The notes below the pieces were generated by a model. It saw nothing but the letters and a program-made list of their open reading frames with translations. It had not been told where the DNA came from and did not search any database. The position numbers were made by a program, and so were the translations under genes. From M3007 sp964621185 (GTDB lineage: Bacteria; Bacteroidota; Bacteroidia; Chitinophagales; Saprospiraceae), in assembly GCA_964621185.1 (NCBI GenBank), contig CAZULM010000010.1, forward strand, positions 1 through 64,000: a DNA stretch of 64,000 nucleotides, given 5' to 3'. This document shows, in pieces, positions 34,245-43,085 of the stretch (its first letter is position 1; every line of letters begins with the position of its first letter).

Positions 34245-35192
34245 TCAGCCATGCAACTGCTTCCGCAAATTCAACAGCATATCCCGTGTCATGGCATCCA
34301 GGTCGTATTCCGGTTTCCAGCCCCAGTCCTCCCGTGCCGCTGAATCGTCAATGGAGCCTGGCCAGGATTCTGCAATCGCCTGCCTGAAATCGGGTGCATA
34401 GCTGATCTCAAAATGCGGCACCATTTTTTTGATGCTGGCAGCTATCTCGGCCGGCGTGAAGCTCATACCGGAGAGGTTGTAGCTCGTGCGCACCTTTATC
34501 TTTTCGGCGGACGCTTCCATCAGTTCTAAGGTGCCGCGGATAGCGTCGGGCATGTACAGCATGGGCAATGGCGTGTCGGCCTTCAAAAAGCACTCAAACG
34601 GTTTCGACTGCACGGCGTAGTGGTAAATATCCACAGCATAATCGGTGGTGCCGCCGCCGGGCAGGCTTTCGTAGCCGATGATGCCGGGATAGCGGATGGA
34701 GCGCACGTCGAGGCCGTAGCGCTGGTAGTAGTAGTTGGCCCAGTTCTCGCCCGCCACTTTGCTGATGCCATAAACTGTTGCGGGGATCAATACTTCAAAT
34801 TGCGGGGTGTTTTCCCGGGCTGCTTCCTGGCCGAACACGGCAATGCTCGAAGGGAAATACACCTTGTGCAGCTTCTTTTTCCGCGCCACTTCCAGCACGT
34901 TGAACAGGCTGTGCATGTTGATGTCCCAGGCTTTCAACGGGTTTTTCTCGCCCGTGGCGCTCAGAATGGCCGCCAGGTGATAAATCTGTGTGATTTTGTG
35001 CTTGTTGACCAGCCCTGCCAGTTCGCGGGCATGCAGGGCATTGAGGGTTTCCGCAGGCCCATCCTGTGCCTCCAGTGGCCGCAGGTCGGAGGCGATCACA
35101 TTGTTGGCGCCAAAATTTTTGCGGAGGGCATTGGTCAGCACCGAGCCGATCTGGCCGCCGGCGCCGATGATGAGTATTTTGTCTTGCTTCAT
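34245..35192 (-). CDS. L-threonine 3-dehydrogenase, SDR/epimerase type
   Basis: A 315-residue extended short-chain dehydrogenase oxidising L-threonine to 2-amino-3-ketobutyrate with NAD+. It has the Rossmann motif GAGGQIGSVL, the active-site YGISKVAGE (Y-x-x-x-K), FPSSIAVFG, and the distinctive RYPGIIGYESLPGGGTTDYA of the UDP-galactose epimerase-like TDH family. The product normally goes to Kbl, which would cleave it to glycine and acetyl-CoA; the only Kbl-like gene in the window is the oxoamine synthase at 6173, 27 kb away. The subtilisin-like gene lies upstream on the same strand, 23 bp away. Confidence 0.85.
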   Translation of the reverse strand: MKQDKILIIGAGGQIGSVLTNALRKNFGANNVIASDLRPLEAQDGPAETLNALHARELAGLVNKHKITQIYHLAAILSATGEKNPLKAWDINMHSLFNVLEVARKKKLHKVYFPSSIAVFGQEAARENTPQFEVLIPATVYGISKVAGENWANYYYQRYGLDVRSIRYPGIIGYESLPGGGTTDYAVDIYHYAVQSKPFECFLKADTPLPMLYMPDAIRGTLELMEASAEKIKVRTSYNLSGMSFTPAEIAASIKKMVPHFEISYAPDFRQAIAESWPGSIDDSAAREDWGWKPEYDLDAMTRDMLLNLRKQLHG

Positions 35193-35215
35193 TGTTGTGG
35201 TAAGGCTTAGGCGTC

Positions 35216-37288
35216 TTATACTTCCTGGATGTTCGAGCCGATCACCCAGCGCCGGTCGCCGATTCGGTGCCAGCCATTGCTGCTGGTTTCAAAAATAGGG
35301 ACAACCTGCCCTTGGTCCAACTTGCCCACTTTGGCATAAGCGGTGCTTGGCCCGGAGCGCACGTTGAGGTAGGAAGATGTAACCTTTCCGGAACGGCCAA
35401 GATTGGGCGCGGGGGTATTGTTTGAAGCCAGCACCTGGATGTAATCGGCGCTCACGTAGCGGAACTGGCCGATCCTCCAAAAGCCGGAGACTTTCTCGAA
35501 GAGGTCCACAATCGCGCCCCGGTTCAGGCGGCCTACCTGTGGGTTGGATGTAGAAGGGCCGGAGCGCACGTTGAGGAACCTGGAAATGACTTTGCCTTTC
35601 AACGTCTCGTTGGTTGGCGGCTGGGTGTTGCTTCCGCTGTCGCTTGTTCCTGTTCCCGTGCCGCTGCTCCCCGTATTGCCACCGGGATTCCAAGGGTCGC
35701 TGCTGCTGCTGCCCTGCATGTCCTTTGCCATTTGCACCGCCCTTGCCGCGTTCAAGCGCCCGTAACCGAGGCGTTGCGAGCGCCCGCCGGCATCGTAGCC
35801 GCTGCCAATTTTATCGACCGAGCGCCGCAAAATATCCTTGATCTGCGCCAGCGTGAGGCCCGGATTGGCACTGAGCATCAGGGCGCAGGCGCCAGCAGTT
35901 AGCGGCGCGGCGCTGGAGGTGCCGCCGAAGCGGCTGGTAAAGGTATGCACCAATGCGCCGCCATCATCGCTTACCCGCACCGTTGCCGTCGTGACCCCTA
36001 CCCCGTCGTTGCCGTTGGAAGGCGCGCACAGGAAGGCATTGGGGCCATAAAATGTGTAGCTGGAAGATTCGTCGAGGCTGTTGCTGGCCGTGACGCAGAT
36101 GACATCCGGGTGGGCTGCAAAATCGCTCACCTGGCGGGGCAAGTTGTTGGAAGCCGGGTTGGCATTGCCTGCGGCAATGAAGACCGGGATGCCTTTCCCG
36201 TTGCGGCCGTCCCGAATCACCTTGCTGATCGTGTTGCTGACATAAGTTGAAAGCGGGACCGGCTTTGGGAAGCCCAGGCTGCACGAAATGATGTCTGCGC
36301 CATTCAGCAGGGCGTGGTTAAAAGCGGCAACGATGGCGTCGTCAGTAAGGAATTCCAGTTTGATGGGGATGATACGGGCGTTGGGCGCTGCCCCCAGCAC
36401 TCCTTGAAAATCGATGGCGCCGGCGGCGACGGCGGCGCAGGAGGTGCCGTGGCTGTAAACGCCCCAGGAGCCGTCGTTGGCCTGGAACCAGGGGGAAACG
36501 TCGGCGCCCCGGTTCACCGCGTTGAAAGTGTTGCGGATCTTTGTGCCGTCGCCACGCAGAATCGGGTGGTCGGTGTCGAAGCCCGTGTCAATGACAGCGA
36601 TCTTGATGTTGGGAGAACCCAGGCTGTTCAGGATCGACCAGGCTTGTTTTACTTTGGCATCGGCGCCGCGCTTGAAATGGCCGGCGCCGAACACGGCGTT
36701 GTTGATGTCGATGATGGGTATCTGCCCGCCCGTGTTCTCATGGTGCCATTGGGTGCTTATAAACTTGCCAGTTGGCGGCGAGAAGCTGCCAGCAACGGGT
36801 TTGGCCATGAATTCAGGCTCCGCAACGCTGACCAGCTTGTTTTTTTGCAGCAGCATGGCGCATTTTACCGGGTTGGGAGAATCGGGCGTTGTGCTCAAGC
36901 GGTATGCTTCGGGGCCGATAACCTGCCGGATGTTGAGGCAGTACTCCTGAAGCACGGCCATTTGCTTGTCATAATCGGTGCCCGGCTCGAATTCGACGTA
37001 CAGGTTGCCGGTAGGGATCAGTCCGTTGTCGTCTTCCTCATTCACGATCCACACGTGGGTGCCGACCGAGACATCGGGCTGTTCGCGCAGTTTGTCGAGC
37101 TTGGAATCCAGCCCCCTTTTCGCGGTGACGATCTCAAAATCCTTTACCTGCTCGTTCTGTTGGGCGCGCCGCGACTTTTTTTTCAGGGCCGGGTTGTAGC
37201 GCACCGCGGCCTGGGTCTTGCTCTTGGAGATACTGAGCTCTTCGCCTCCGTATTTCAAGGTTGTTTTGTTAACTTTCCTGGCTGCCAT
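35216..37288 (-). CDS. Subtilisin-family (S8) serine protease with two C-terminal SH3 domains
   Basis: A 690-residue protease with the full catalytic triad in order: Asp in IAVIDTGFDTDHP, His in YSHGTSCAAVAAG, oxyanion Asn in FIAAGNANPASNN and Ser in FGGTSSAAPLTAG. Two bacterial SH3 repeats end the protein (RFLNVRSGPSTSNPQVGRL and SYLNVRSGPSTAYAKVGKL), joined by a Gly/Ser/Thr-rich linker. The SH3 domains should bind peptidoglycan or peptides. No signal peptide or T9SS tail is seen: the N-terminus is polar and basic (MAARKVNKTTLKYGGEEL), which is odd for this type. Residues 50-160 may be a propeptide-like region. Confidence 0.82.
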   Translation of the reverse strand: MAARKVNKTTLKYGGEELSISKSKTQAAVRYNPALKKKSRRAQQNEQVKDFEIVTAKRGLDSKLDKLREQPDVSVGTHVWIVNEEDDNGLIPTGNLYVEFEPGTDYDKQMAVLQEYCLNIRQVIGPEAYRLSTTPDSPNPVKCAMLLQKNKLVSVAEPEFMAKPVAGSFSPPTGKFISTQWHHENTGGQIPIIDINNAVFGAGHFKRGADAKVKQAWSILNSLGSPNIKIAVIDTGFDTDHPILRGDGTKIRNTFNAVNRGADVSPWFQANDGSWGVYSHGTSCAAVAAGAIDFQGVLGAAPNARIIPIKLEFLTDDAIVAAFNHALLNGADIISCSLGFPKPVPLSTYVSNTISKVIRDGRNGKGIPVFIAAGNANPASNNLPRQVSDFAAHPDVICVTASNSLDESSSYTFYGPNAFLCAPSNGNDGVGVTTATVRVSDDGGALVHTFTSRFGGTSSAAPLTAGACALMLSANPGLTLAQIKDILRRSVDKIGSGYDAGGRSQRLGYGRLNAARAVQMAKDMQGSSSSDPWNPGGNTGSSGTGTGTSDSGSNTQPPTNETLKGKVISRFLNVRSGPSTSNPQVGRLNRGAIVDLFEKVSGFWRIGQFRYVSADYIQVLASNNTPAPNLGRSGKVTSSYLNVRSGPSTAYAKVGKLDQGQVVPIFETSSNGWHRIGDRRWVIGSNIQEV

Positions 37289-37352
37289 TGGTTGTTTTTT
37301 TGGTATGAAGGAAATATTTGGATGGGTAAAGATAGTGATATTCCAATTTATC

Positions 37353-39014
37353 CTATTTCCGCATCAACGGCAAAATCACTTTCCCGGTGGCCCCATTCGG
37401 CTCCATGATCCGCAGCATCGCTGCCAAGGTAGGCGCAATGTCCGTAATGCTCACAGGTTCGAAGGTTTCCCCGTGCGGCACCTTCCAGCCATGCCACAGC
37501 AGCGGCACATGCGTGTCGTAGGGATAACCTGATCCATGGGTTGTGCCGCCTTCTTTGAACAGTTTGTCGTCGGCATGCCAGGCGGGGTCAAGCTGGAACA
37601 GGATGTCGCCTGAGCGTTTGGGGTGGATGCCGCGGCGCAGTTCTGCCACGAACGGGTATTCCGGGGGCAACAGCTCCAGCTGTTCCCGCGTGAACACGTC
37701 ATATACCCCTGGTTGCACGCGAAGGTAATCGCCGATGACATGCGCGATCTCGTTCGGATCCAATTCATAGTCGTCAATTGCAGCCCAATTCAGCCACAGC
37801 TGCTGGTTGTTGCTGGAGCTGATAAAATTAACCGTCATGCCGAAGTGGGCTGCCAGCGCTTTTTCCAACCTGTCCTCCAAGCTCGCCTCCTCGAACACGC
37901 CGCCGGGCATCCGTATCTTTATCAAATGCTCCGGGGTTTCGGCTGCGCCGTGGTCGGCTGTTAGGAAAACTAAGGCGTTGTCTTTCCCGAATTTCTGGTC
38001 CAAATAGCCCAGCAAGCGGGCAATATCGCGGTCGAGCCGCAGGTACGCATCCTGGGTCTCTTCGGAATGGATGCCGAACTGATGCCCGATATAGTCGGTT
38101 GCGGAAAAGCTCAGGCACAAAAAATCGGTCCACTCGTCGGCGCCAAGCCCCATTTTTTCAATGGCTTCCAAGGCAAAATCGAGGGTAAGGGAATTGCCGA
38201 AAGGCGTGAATCGCAGCACGGTCAGGCTGTTGGTCTTTTGCCGGATGGCGGCCAGGTCGTAGGGCAGGTCGCCCGGAAAATACGGGAAATACTTGCTGTC
38301 CTCATGGCCTTTCCAATTGTCGAAGCTTTGGGAATAATCTTTCCCTTCCAGTTTCTCCCAACGGCCTTTCAGGTATGACTCCGGCAGGCGGCGGTCGTTG
38401 AAATCGCGCACCCAGGCGGGCAGTTGGATGGAATCGGGGTAATATGTGGACGTAATCCAATTGCCGCTCTCGTCGTCGAACCAATAGCAGGCATTGGGGA
38501 TATGCCCTGCTGGCAGTATGCTCCCCCGGTCTTTGAGGCATACACCGACTACTTTGGAGCGGAAATTGTTGGAAAGCCTCAACTCATCGGTAATGGTAGA
38601 GGAGAGCAATACCGCAGGCGAATGTTGCCCCACCTTGCCTTTTGTGCCACCGACGGCCATATAGCGAGGGTCGGAGGTCACATAGCGGTCTTTTTGGAGC
38701 GCCGTGTCCCACCATTCGTTGGCGATAATGCCGTTGACAGATGGCGTCGCGCCTGTGTATATAGCCGCGTGGCCAGGCCCGGTATAGGTTGGCAAGTAGT
38801 TGAAACGGGCGTTTTCACAGGAAAACCCTTCAGCCAGCAATCGCTTGAAACCGCCTTCGCCATAGCTCGACGCGTAGCGGTAGAGGAAGTCGTAGCGCAT
38901 CTGATCCACAACGATGCCGACAATGATGCGGGGCTTGTCGGGCACTGGGTTCTGCCCAAAAACATGGGCATAGGAAATGATTAATAAAAAGCAGGTGATT
39001 AGAAATAACTTCAT
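37353..39014 (-). CDS. PafA-like alkaline phosphatase
   Basis: A 553-residue secreted alkaline phosphatase-superfamily enzyme with a signal peptide (KLFLITCFLLIISYAHVFG). Metal ligands appear in VGIVVDQMRYDFL, and the nucleophilic Thr lies in NYLPTYTGPGHAAIYTGA. The family's K/R pair is in LKDRGSILPAG, and histidine ligands are in SATDYIGHQFG and LTADHGAAETP. PafA-type enzymes use Thr and a Lys-x-Arg instead of Ser and Arg and are phosphate-insensitive monoesterases of Bacteroidota. The ATG at 39014 gives the signal peptide; codons upstream (to 39128) are rejected. Confidence 0.85.
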   Translation of the reverse strand: MKLFLITCFLLIISYAHVFGQNPVPDKPRIIVGIVVDQMRYDFLYRYASSYGEGGFKRLLAEGFSCENARFNYLPTYTGPGHAAIYTGATPSVNGIIANEWWDTALQKDRYVTSDPRYMAVGGTKGKVGQHSPAVLLSSTITDELRLSNNFRSKVVGVCLKDRGSILPAGHIPNACYWFDDESGNWITSTYYPDSIQLPAWVRDFNDRRLPESYLKGRWEKLEGKDYSQSFDNWKGHEDSKYFPYFPGDLPYDLAAIRQKTNSLTVLRFTPFGNSLTLDFALEAIEKMGLGADEWTDFLCLSFSATDYIGHQFGIHSEETQDAYLRLDRDIARLLGYLDQKFGKDNALVFLTADHGAAETPEHLIKIRMPGGVFEEASLEDRLEKALAAHFGMTVNFISSSNNQQLWLNWAAIDDYELDPNEIAHVIGDYLRVQPGVYDVFTREQLELLPPEYPFVAELRRGIHPKRSGDILFQLDPAWHADDKLFKEGGTTHGSGYPYDTHVPLLWHGWKVPHGETFEPVSITDIAPTLAAMLRIMEPNGATGKVILPLMRK

Positions 39015-39113
39015 TCGAGTAAATGTGTCAATGAATGGTTTTTGAAAAACAACCAAGAATTTTTCTGGTTTGATCCTTGCGACGCAGTTTTTTTTGCCAC
39101 GCAGTTTTTTTAC

Positions 39114-39349
39114 TTTGAAAGGGTACACATTTTTGTGTCATTTCTTCTCAGGAATTGAGCTAAGTGTTTGTAATCAATGGTTTGCGCAGTTTTTTCACCA
39201 CAGAGTTGCGCAGGGTTTCACAGAGGGTTTTTCACCACTAAAAAATGCGGCGAAGCCGCTTTTACTCTGTGGAAACTCTGTGAAACTCTGCGCAACTCTG
39301 TGGTGAAAAACTCTGTGGTCGGTACGAAAAAAATGTGTGCCCTTTCAAA
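39114..39349. repeat. Nested palindromic element
   Basis: Outer arms 39114-39134 and 39329-39349 (21 bp, one mismatch) enclose inner arms 39191-39225 and 39276-39310 (35 bp, one mismatch, motif TTCACCACAGAGTT). A GCGGC/GCCGC mini-hairpin lies between the inner arms. There is no coding content. Confidence 0.85.
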
Positions 39350-39358
39350 TTTTTTACC

Positions 39359-39383
39359 ACATAGCGCACATAGTTCACATAGA
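39359..39383. repeat. Short dispersed repeat, also at 23520
   Basis: ACATAGCGCACATAGTTCACATAG, with one difference, also occurs just upstream of the 26-bp tandem array (about 23522-23546). The sequence between here and 39454 shows nothing else. Confidence 0.7.
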
Positions 39384-39454
39384 TAATCGGGCTAGCGCCC
39401 GCTTTACCCCTTTGCCCCTTGCCCATTTGCCAACTTGCCCATTTGCAAACTTGT

Positions 39455-40195
39455 TCAAACATCAATCACCTTCCGCCGCAGCTCAAAGTTTTTGCCGAGA
39501 TATACTTTCCGCACCATTTCATCAGCCGCGAGCTCCTCAGCCGTGCCGGCTTTCAGGATGCTGCCTTCGAACATCAGATAGGCACGGTCGGTGATGCTCA
39601 AGGTTTCTTGCACGTTGTGGTCGGTTATGAGAATACCGATGTTCTTGGTTTTCAGCTTGGCGACGATATACTGGATGTCTTCCACCGCAATGGGGTCGAT
39701 GCCTGCAAATGGCTCGTCGAGCAGGATAAACTTTGGGTCGGAGGCTAAGGAACGTGCAATCTCGGTGCGCCGGCGCTCACCGCCAGAAAGCGTGTCGCCC
39801 ATTCCTTTGCGCACCCGGTTGAGGTTGAACTCGTCGAGCAGGGATTCCAGTTTTTCTGACTGTTCGGCCTTGCTCAGCTTGGTCATTTCCAGCACGGCGC
39901 GGATATTGTCTTCCACCGAAAGCTTGCGGAACACGCTAGGCTCCTGCGGCAGGTAGCCGATGCCTTTCTGGGCCCTGCGGTACATAGGCAGGCTGGTAAT
40001 TTCTTCCTCATCTAAGAATACACTGCCATCCGTGGGCTGGATAAAGCCCACCGTCATGTAAAAGGAAGTGGTTTTCCCTGCGCCGTTTGGGCCGAGTAGC
40101 CCTACGATCTCCCCCTGTTTCACATCGAAGGAAACACCTTTGACTACGGTGCGCTTGCCGTAGGTTTTAATGATATTTTCTGCTCGGAGAACCAT
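39455..40195 (-). CDS. lptB: LPS export ABC transporter ATP-binding protein
   Basis: A 246-residue ABC ATPase that powers the LptBFGC inner-membrane extraction of lipopolysaccharide. It has Walker A (LLGPNGAGKTTSFYM), Q-loop PQEPSVFRKL, signature LSGGERRRTEIARSLA, Walker B FILLDEPFAGIDPIAVEDI and the switch His in LITDHNVQETL. FAGIDPIAVEDI with the NVQETL following is typical of LptB. The ATG lies 72 bp below the YqeY gene's stop. lptF, lptG and lptC are not in the window. Confidence 0.92.
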   Translation of the reverse strand: MVLRAENIIKTYGKRTVVKGVSFDVKQGEIVGLLGPNGAGKTTSFYMTVGFIQPTDGSVFLDEEEITSLPMYRRAQKGIGYLPQEPSVFRKLSVEDNIRAVLEMTKLSKAEQSEKLESLLDEFNLNRVRKGMGDTLSGGERRRTEIARSLASDPKFILLDEPFAGIDPIAVEDIQYIVAKLKTKNIGILITDHNVQETLSITDRAYLMFEGSILKAGTAEELAADEMVRKVYLGKNFELRRKVIDV

Positions 40196-40267
40196 TTTTT
40201 TAATTTGTTAATCAGGGAATTGGATAATTTGGCAATGCGCGCAAAGTGAAATTTTACGAACGATGCG

Positions 40268-40714
40268 CTAGGAAAGCAGTTTTTTGACGATTTCGGAGAT
40301 GGCACGGCCTTCGGCCTTGCCGGCCAGTTGCTTGTTGGCGGCGCCCATCACCTTGCCCATGTCTTTGGCGGAGCTGGCGCCGGTTTCGGCAATGATCTTT
40401 TGGATGGCGGCCTCCAGTTCGGCGCCTTCCATCATGGCGGGCAAGTAGCGTTTTATGACCTCGATCTCTTCCCTTTCGATGGCAGCCAATTGTGGGCGGT
40501 CGTTTTTTTCGTAGATGTCCAGCGACTCTTGCCGGGTCTTGACCAGCTTTTGGAGGAGCAATACTTCCTTTGTTTCGTCAATTGTGTTACCGCTGCCGTC
40601 TGTTTTCAAAAGGGTGATGGCGGCTTTGATGGCGCGGATGCCGCGCAGCGACACCTCGTCTTTCGCTTTCATGGCGGTTACGAGGTCCTTTGCTATCTTT
40701 TCTTCCAGTGTCAT
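40268..40714 (-). CDS. yqeY: GatB/YqeY domain protein
   Basis: A 148-residue helical protein related to the tail domain of the amidotransferase subunit GatB (KIAKDLVTAMKAKDEVSLRG, KYLPAMMEGAELEAAIQKII and DMGKVMGAANKQLAGKAEGR). The stand-alone YqeY is thought to bind tRNA or adjust aminoacylation, but its cellular role is not established. The ATG at 40714 fits the family; an upstream ATG at 40780 would extend into the region before a hairpin. It lies between lptB and the repeat-bearing coiled-coil gene on the same strand. Confidence 0.8.
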   Translation of the reverse strand: MTLEEKIAKDLVTAMKAKDEVSLRGIRAIKAAITLLKTDGSGNTIDETKEVLLLQKLVKTRQESLDIYEKNDRPQLAAIEREEIEVIKRYLPAMMEGAELEAAIQKIIAETGASSAKDMGKVMGAANKQLAGKAEGRAISEIVKKLLS

Positions 40715-40787
40715 ATTAATTGGTTTTTGATTAACGCTTTTGTTGGGCAAAAGCGGTGTGCGCATCATGAAATATTTCAAAATGAAA

Positions 40788-40817
40788 CCGCCCGAAAGGC
40801 CAAAGCGTTCCGGGCGG
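40788..40817 (-). terminator. Hairpin after the coiled-coil gene
   Basis: CCGCCCG (40788-40794) pairs with CGGGCGG (40811-40817). On the minus strand it lies just downstream of the coiled-coil gene's true stop (40848-40850), followed by a T-rich sequence. Confidence 0.6.
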
Positions 40818-40847
40818 CTGCATTATTTCTCTCAAAACGCCTGGCTT

Positions 40848-42894
40848 TTAAGCATCTTTCTTCTTTGCCGTCTTTTTAGGCGCTTCGACCTCGGCTTCCG
40901 AATCGTCGGCAACGAGCGATGCCTCCCCGGCTGCCTTGTGCACGATGTCCTCGATGATGATGCCGTCCTTTTCAGCGGATGTGTCGGCAGTGGATTCGAG
41001 CNNNNNNNNNNNNNNNNNNNNNNNNNNNNNNNNNNNNNNNNNNNNNNNNNNNNNNNNNNNNNNNNNNNNNNNNNNNNNNNNNNNNNNNNNNNNNNNNNNN
41101 NGTCGAAGCGCTTTTGTGCACGATGTCCTCGATGATGATGCCGTCCGCTTCGGCGGATGTGTCGGCAGTGGATTCGAGCGTCGAAGCGCTTTTGTGCACG
41201 ATGTCCTCGATGATGATGCCGTCCGCTTCGGCGGTTTCAGCCGTTGCTTCTGCCTCTTTTTTTGCTTTATAGGACTCGATGGCTTCTTCTGCTTTTTCCA
41301 ACACTTCAGATGCCTTGTCGGCCACCAGGCTTGCCACGGCTTTGGCTTTGCCCAGGGCGCCTTCGCCCTGATCGGCTGCCTTGTCTATGGCATCTTCCAC
41401 TTTTTCAAGTGCCTCGCTTGCTTTTGCCGCCATTTTGCTGGCCATTGCTTTGGCCTTTTCGAGGGCTTCCTCACCTTTATCAGTGGCTTTGTCGATGGCG
41501 GCTTCGGCCTTGTCGGCAAACATGCTGGCCACCACTTTGGCCTTGTCCAGGGTCTCTTCGCCTTTATCAGTGGCCTTTTCAAAGGCTTCTTCGGCCTTGT
41601 CGGATGCTTTGTCGAAGGCTTCTTCCGCTTTGTCGGCCACCACGCTGGCAACCGCTTTTGCGGTATCGATGGCATCTACCAGCACGTCGCCCAGCAGGGT
41701 CGCGGCAGCTTCAAAAAGGCTGTCTTCTTTTGCTGGGGGAGCCTCTTGGGCCTTGGATTTGATCTCTGCAGCGATTTCAGACTTCACGGCCTCCTTTGCA
41801 GCGGCAATTTTCTTTTTTTCCTCTATTTTCTCGACTCGTTTGGCCTCCCGGTTTTTGGCGGCATTTGCTTGCTTTTCAATGTCCAGTATGGTGCGGCGCA
41901 TGTCTTCGAGCTTTTCCCGCTTAGAAACAACGCGCTCTTCGATCATCTTTATCTTTGCGGTGCGGATTTGGGCTTCCAACTGGCCTTCGGAGCGGTTCAC
42001 TTTTTTGTTTTGGAATTCAAGCTCTTCCTCGTCGCGGAGGATGCTCTCTTCCATGCGCTTTACCGCTGCGCCCAATCCGCTCAACCGGCGGTCGTGCCGG
42101 TCTGTAACCGAGCCTTCGTTCGCTTCCGGGCCAAATTTCCGCTCTTTTGCCTTTTTAAACGCTTTGTCGATACGGTTCCAGATTTGGTTGCGGTGTTCGT
42201 TGCTCATGCGCGCATCGCGGTATCTGCGCTGCATCTGTTTGAGCTCTTCGAACACGCTGCCGAGCTTCGAGCCGCCGGCAGCGATGCGCGCATCAATATC
42301 GTCGAGCGCCTTATTGAAGTCGCTGGCAACACCCGCAGAAGCCTCTACGAACTCTTTTTGCATTTTTTTGCGCATTGCCTTAAGCTCTTCGAAAAGCAGG
42401 TTGATGTTGTCGCGCAAATGGTCGGCATGCTCACGGAACAGGTTGCGCTCGCGCGACTGGCCTTGTACTTTGTCCCAGAAAGATTTCAAGCTGTCCCAAA
42501 GCTTGTTGTCATAAGCGCTGAGCTGCGCCACTTTTTCTTTGAATTCTTCCAATTCTTGCTTATACACCTGGTGCAGCTTGGTAGATAGCACCGCGAAATG
42601 CCATTCCGTCTGAGCCCGCTGAATCAAGTCGCCGCCATGCTCCACTTTGAGGCCATCGGGGAGCAGGCCTTCTGTAACGCTGAGGGGGCGTTCTTTGGCT
42701 GTATGCCCTTCGGGGAATTCGACTTCGTTGCCATCGCGCCATTCGCCCATCATCTTGGACACGAACTCTTCTGATGCCATTTCTTCTGTAAAGGTGTAGA
42801 GCATTACTTTGCTCGCTGCTGCTTGAAGTTCCAATGCGATGAGCACTTTTTCGTCTGCTTCGTTGGTTCCCCAAAGTACGATCTTGTTCTTCAT
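40848..42894 (-). CDS. Large coiled-coil protein with C-terminal 26-residue tandem repeats; assembly gap inside
   Basis: Over 640 residues from ATG at 42894. Residues 1-100 form a globular start (KIVLWGTNEADEKVLIALEL). Residues 110-400 are a long charged coiled coil with several tryptophan-containing segments. An Ala/Lys/Glu-rich helix follows (KATDKGEETLDKAKVV motifs). The C-terminus has tandem 26-residue units containing ADGIIIEDIVHKSAS, encoded by a 78-bp repeat interrupted by the 100-N gap. Beyond the gap the reading continues as a variant copy and ends with a lysine-rich tail (APKKTAKKKDA) at TAA 40848-40850. The two sides are in frame only if the true gap is a multiple of three. Possibly a DUF349-like protein; function unknown. 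Confidence 0.7.
41002..41101. other. Assembly gap (100 N) within the coding repeats
   Basis: Both sides are copies of a 78-bp tandem unit (one full unit 41102-41179, another from 41180). The N count is not in frame with the unit length, so the true content is probably one or more whole units. Confidence 0.95.
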
Positions 42895-42914
42895 TTCAAA
42901 CTGTTGACTGTTAT

Positions 42915-43017
42915 GCTATGATTAAAGTGATTTTGAATGATTTGAGTGAAACAAACGCTCGATTCAAAAGTGATTCCAACGTTCATACATCCAAGACCAC
43001 TTTGCGTTGACCATAAC
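42915..43017 (-). repeat. Dispersed ~100-bp repeat, copy e (inverted)
   Basis: CTATGATTAAAGTGATTTTG at the left and ACCACTTTGCGTTGACCATA at the right are the reverse of copy d at 3537-3638. It lies directly upstream of the coiled-coil gene. Confidence 0.75.
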
Positions 43018-43085
43018 TAAAATCCGTTATGGCTGCAGAAAGGCAATTCTCTTTTTTGCCTTGTCAATTGAATGCGGCCGCAAAA

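Noticed and set aside
40936..42588. A 550-codon plus-strand frame across the second gap
   Set aside because: It is the complement of the coiled-coil gene; its cysteine/phenylalanine-rich composition is typical of a shadow frame.
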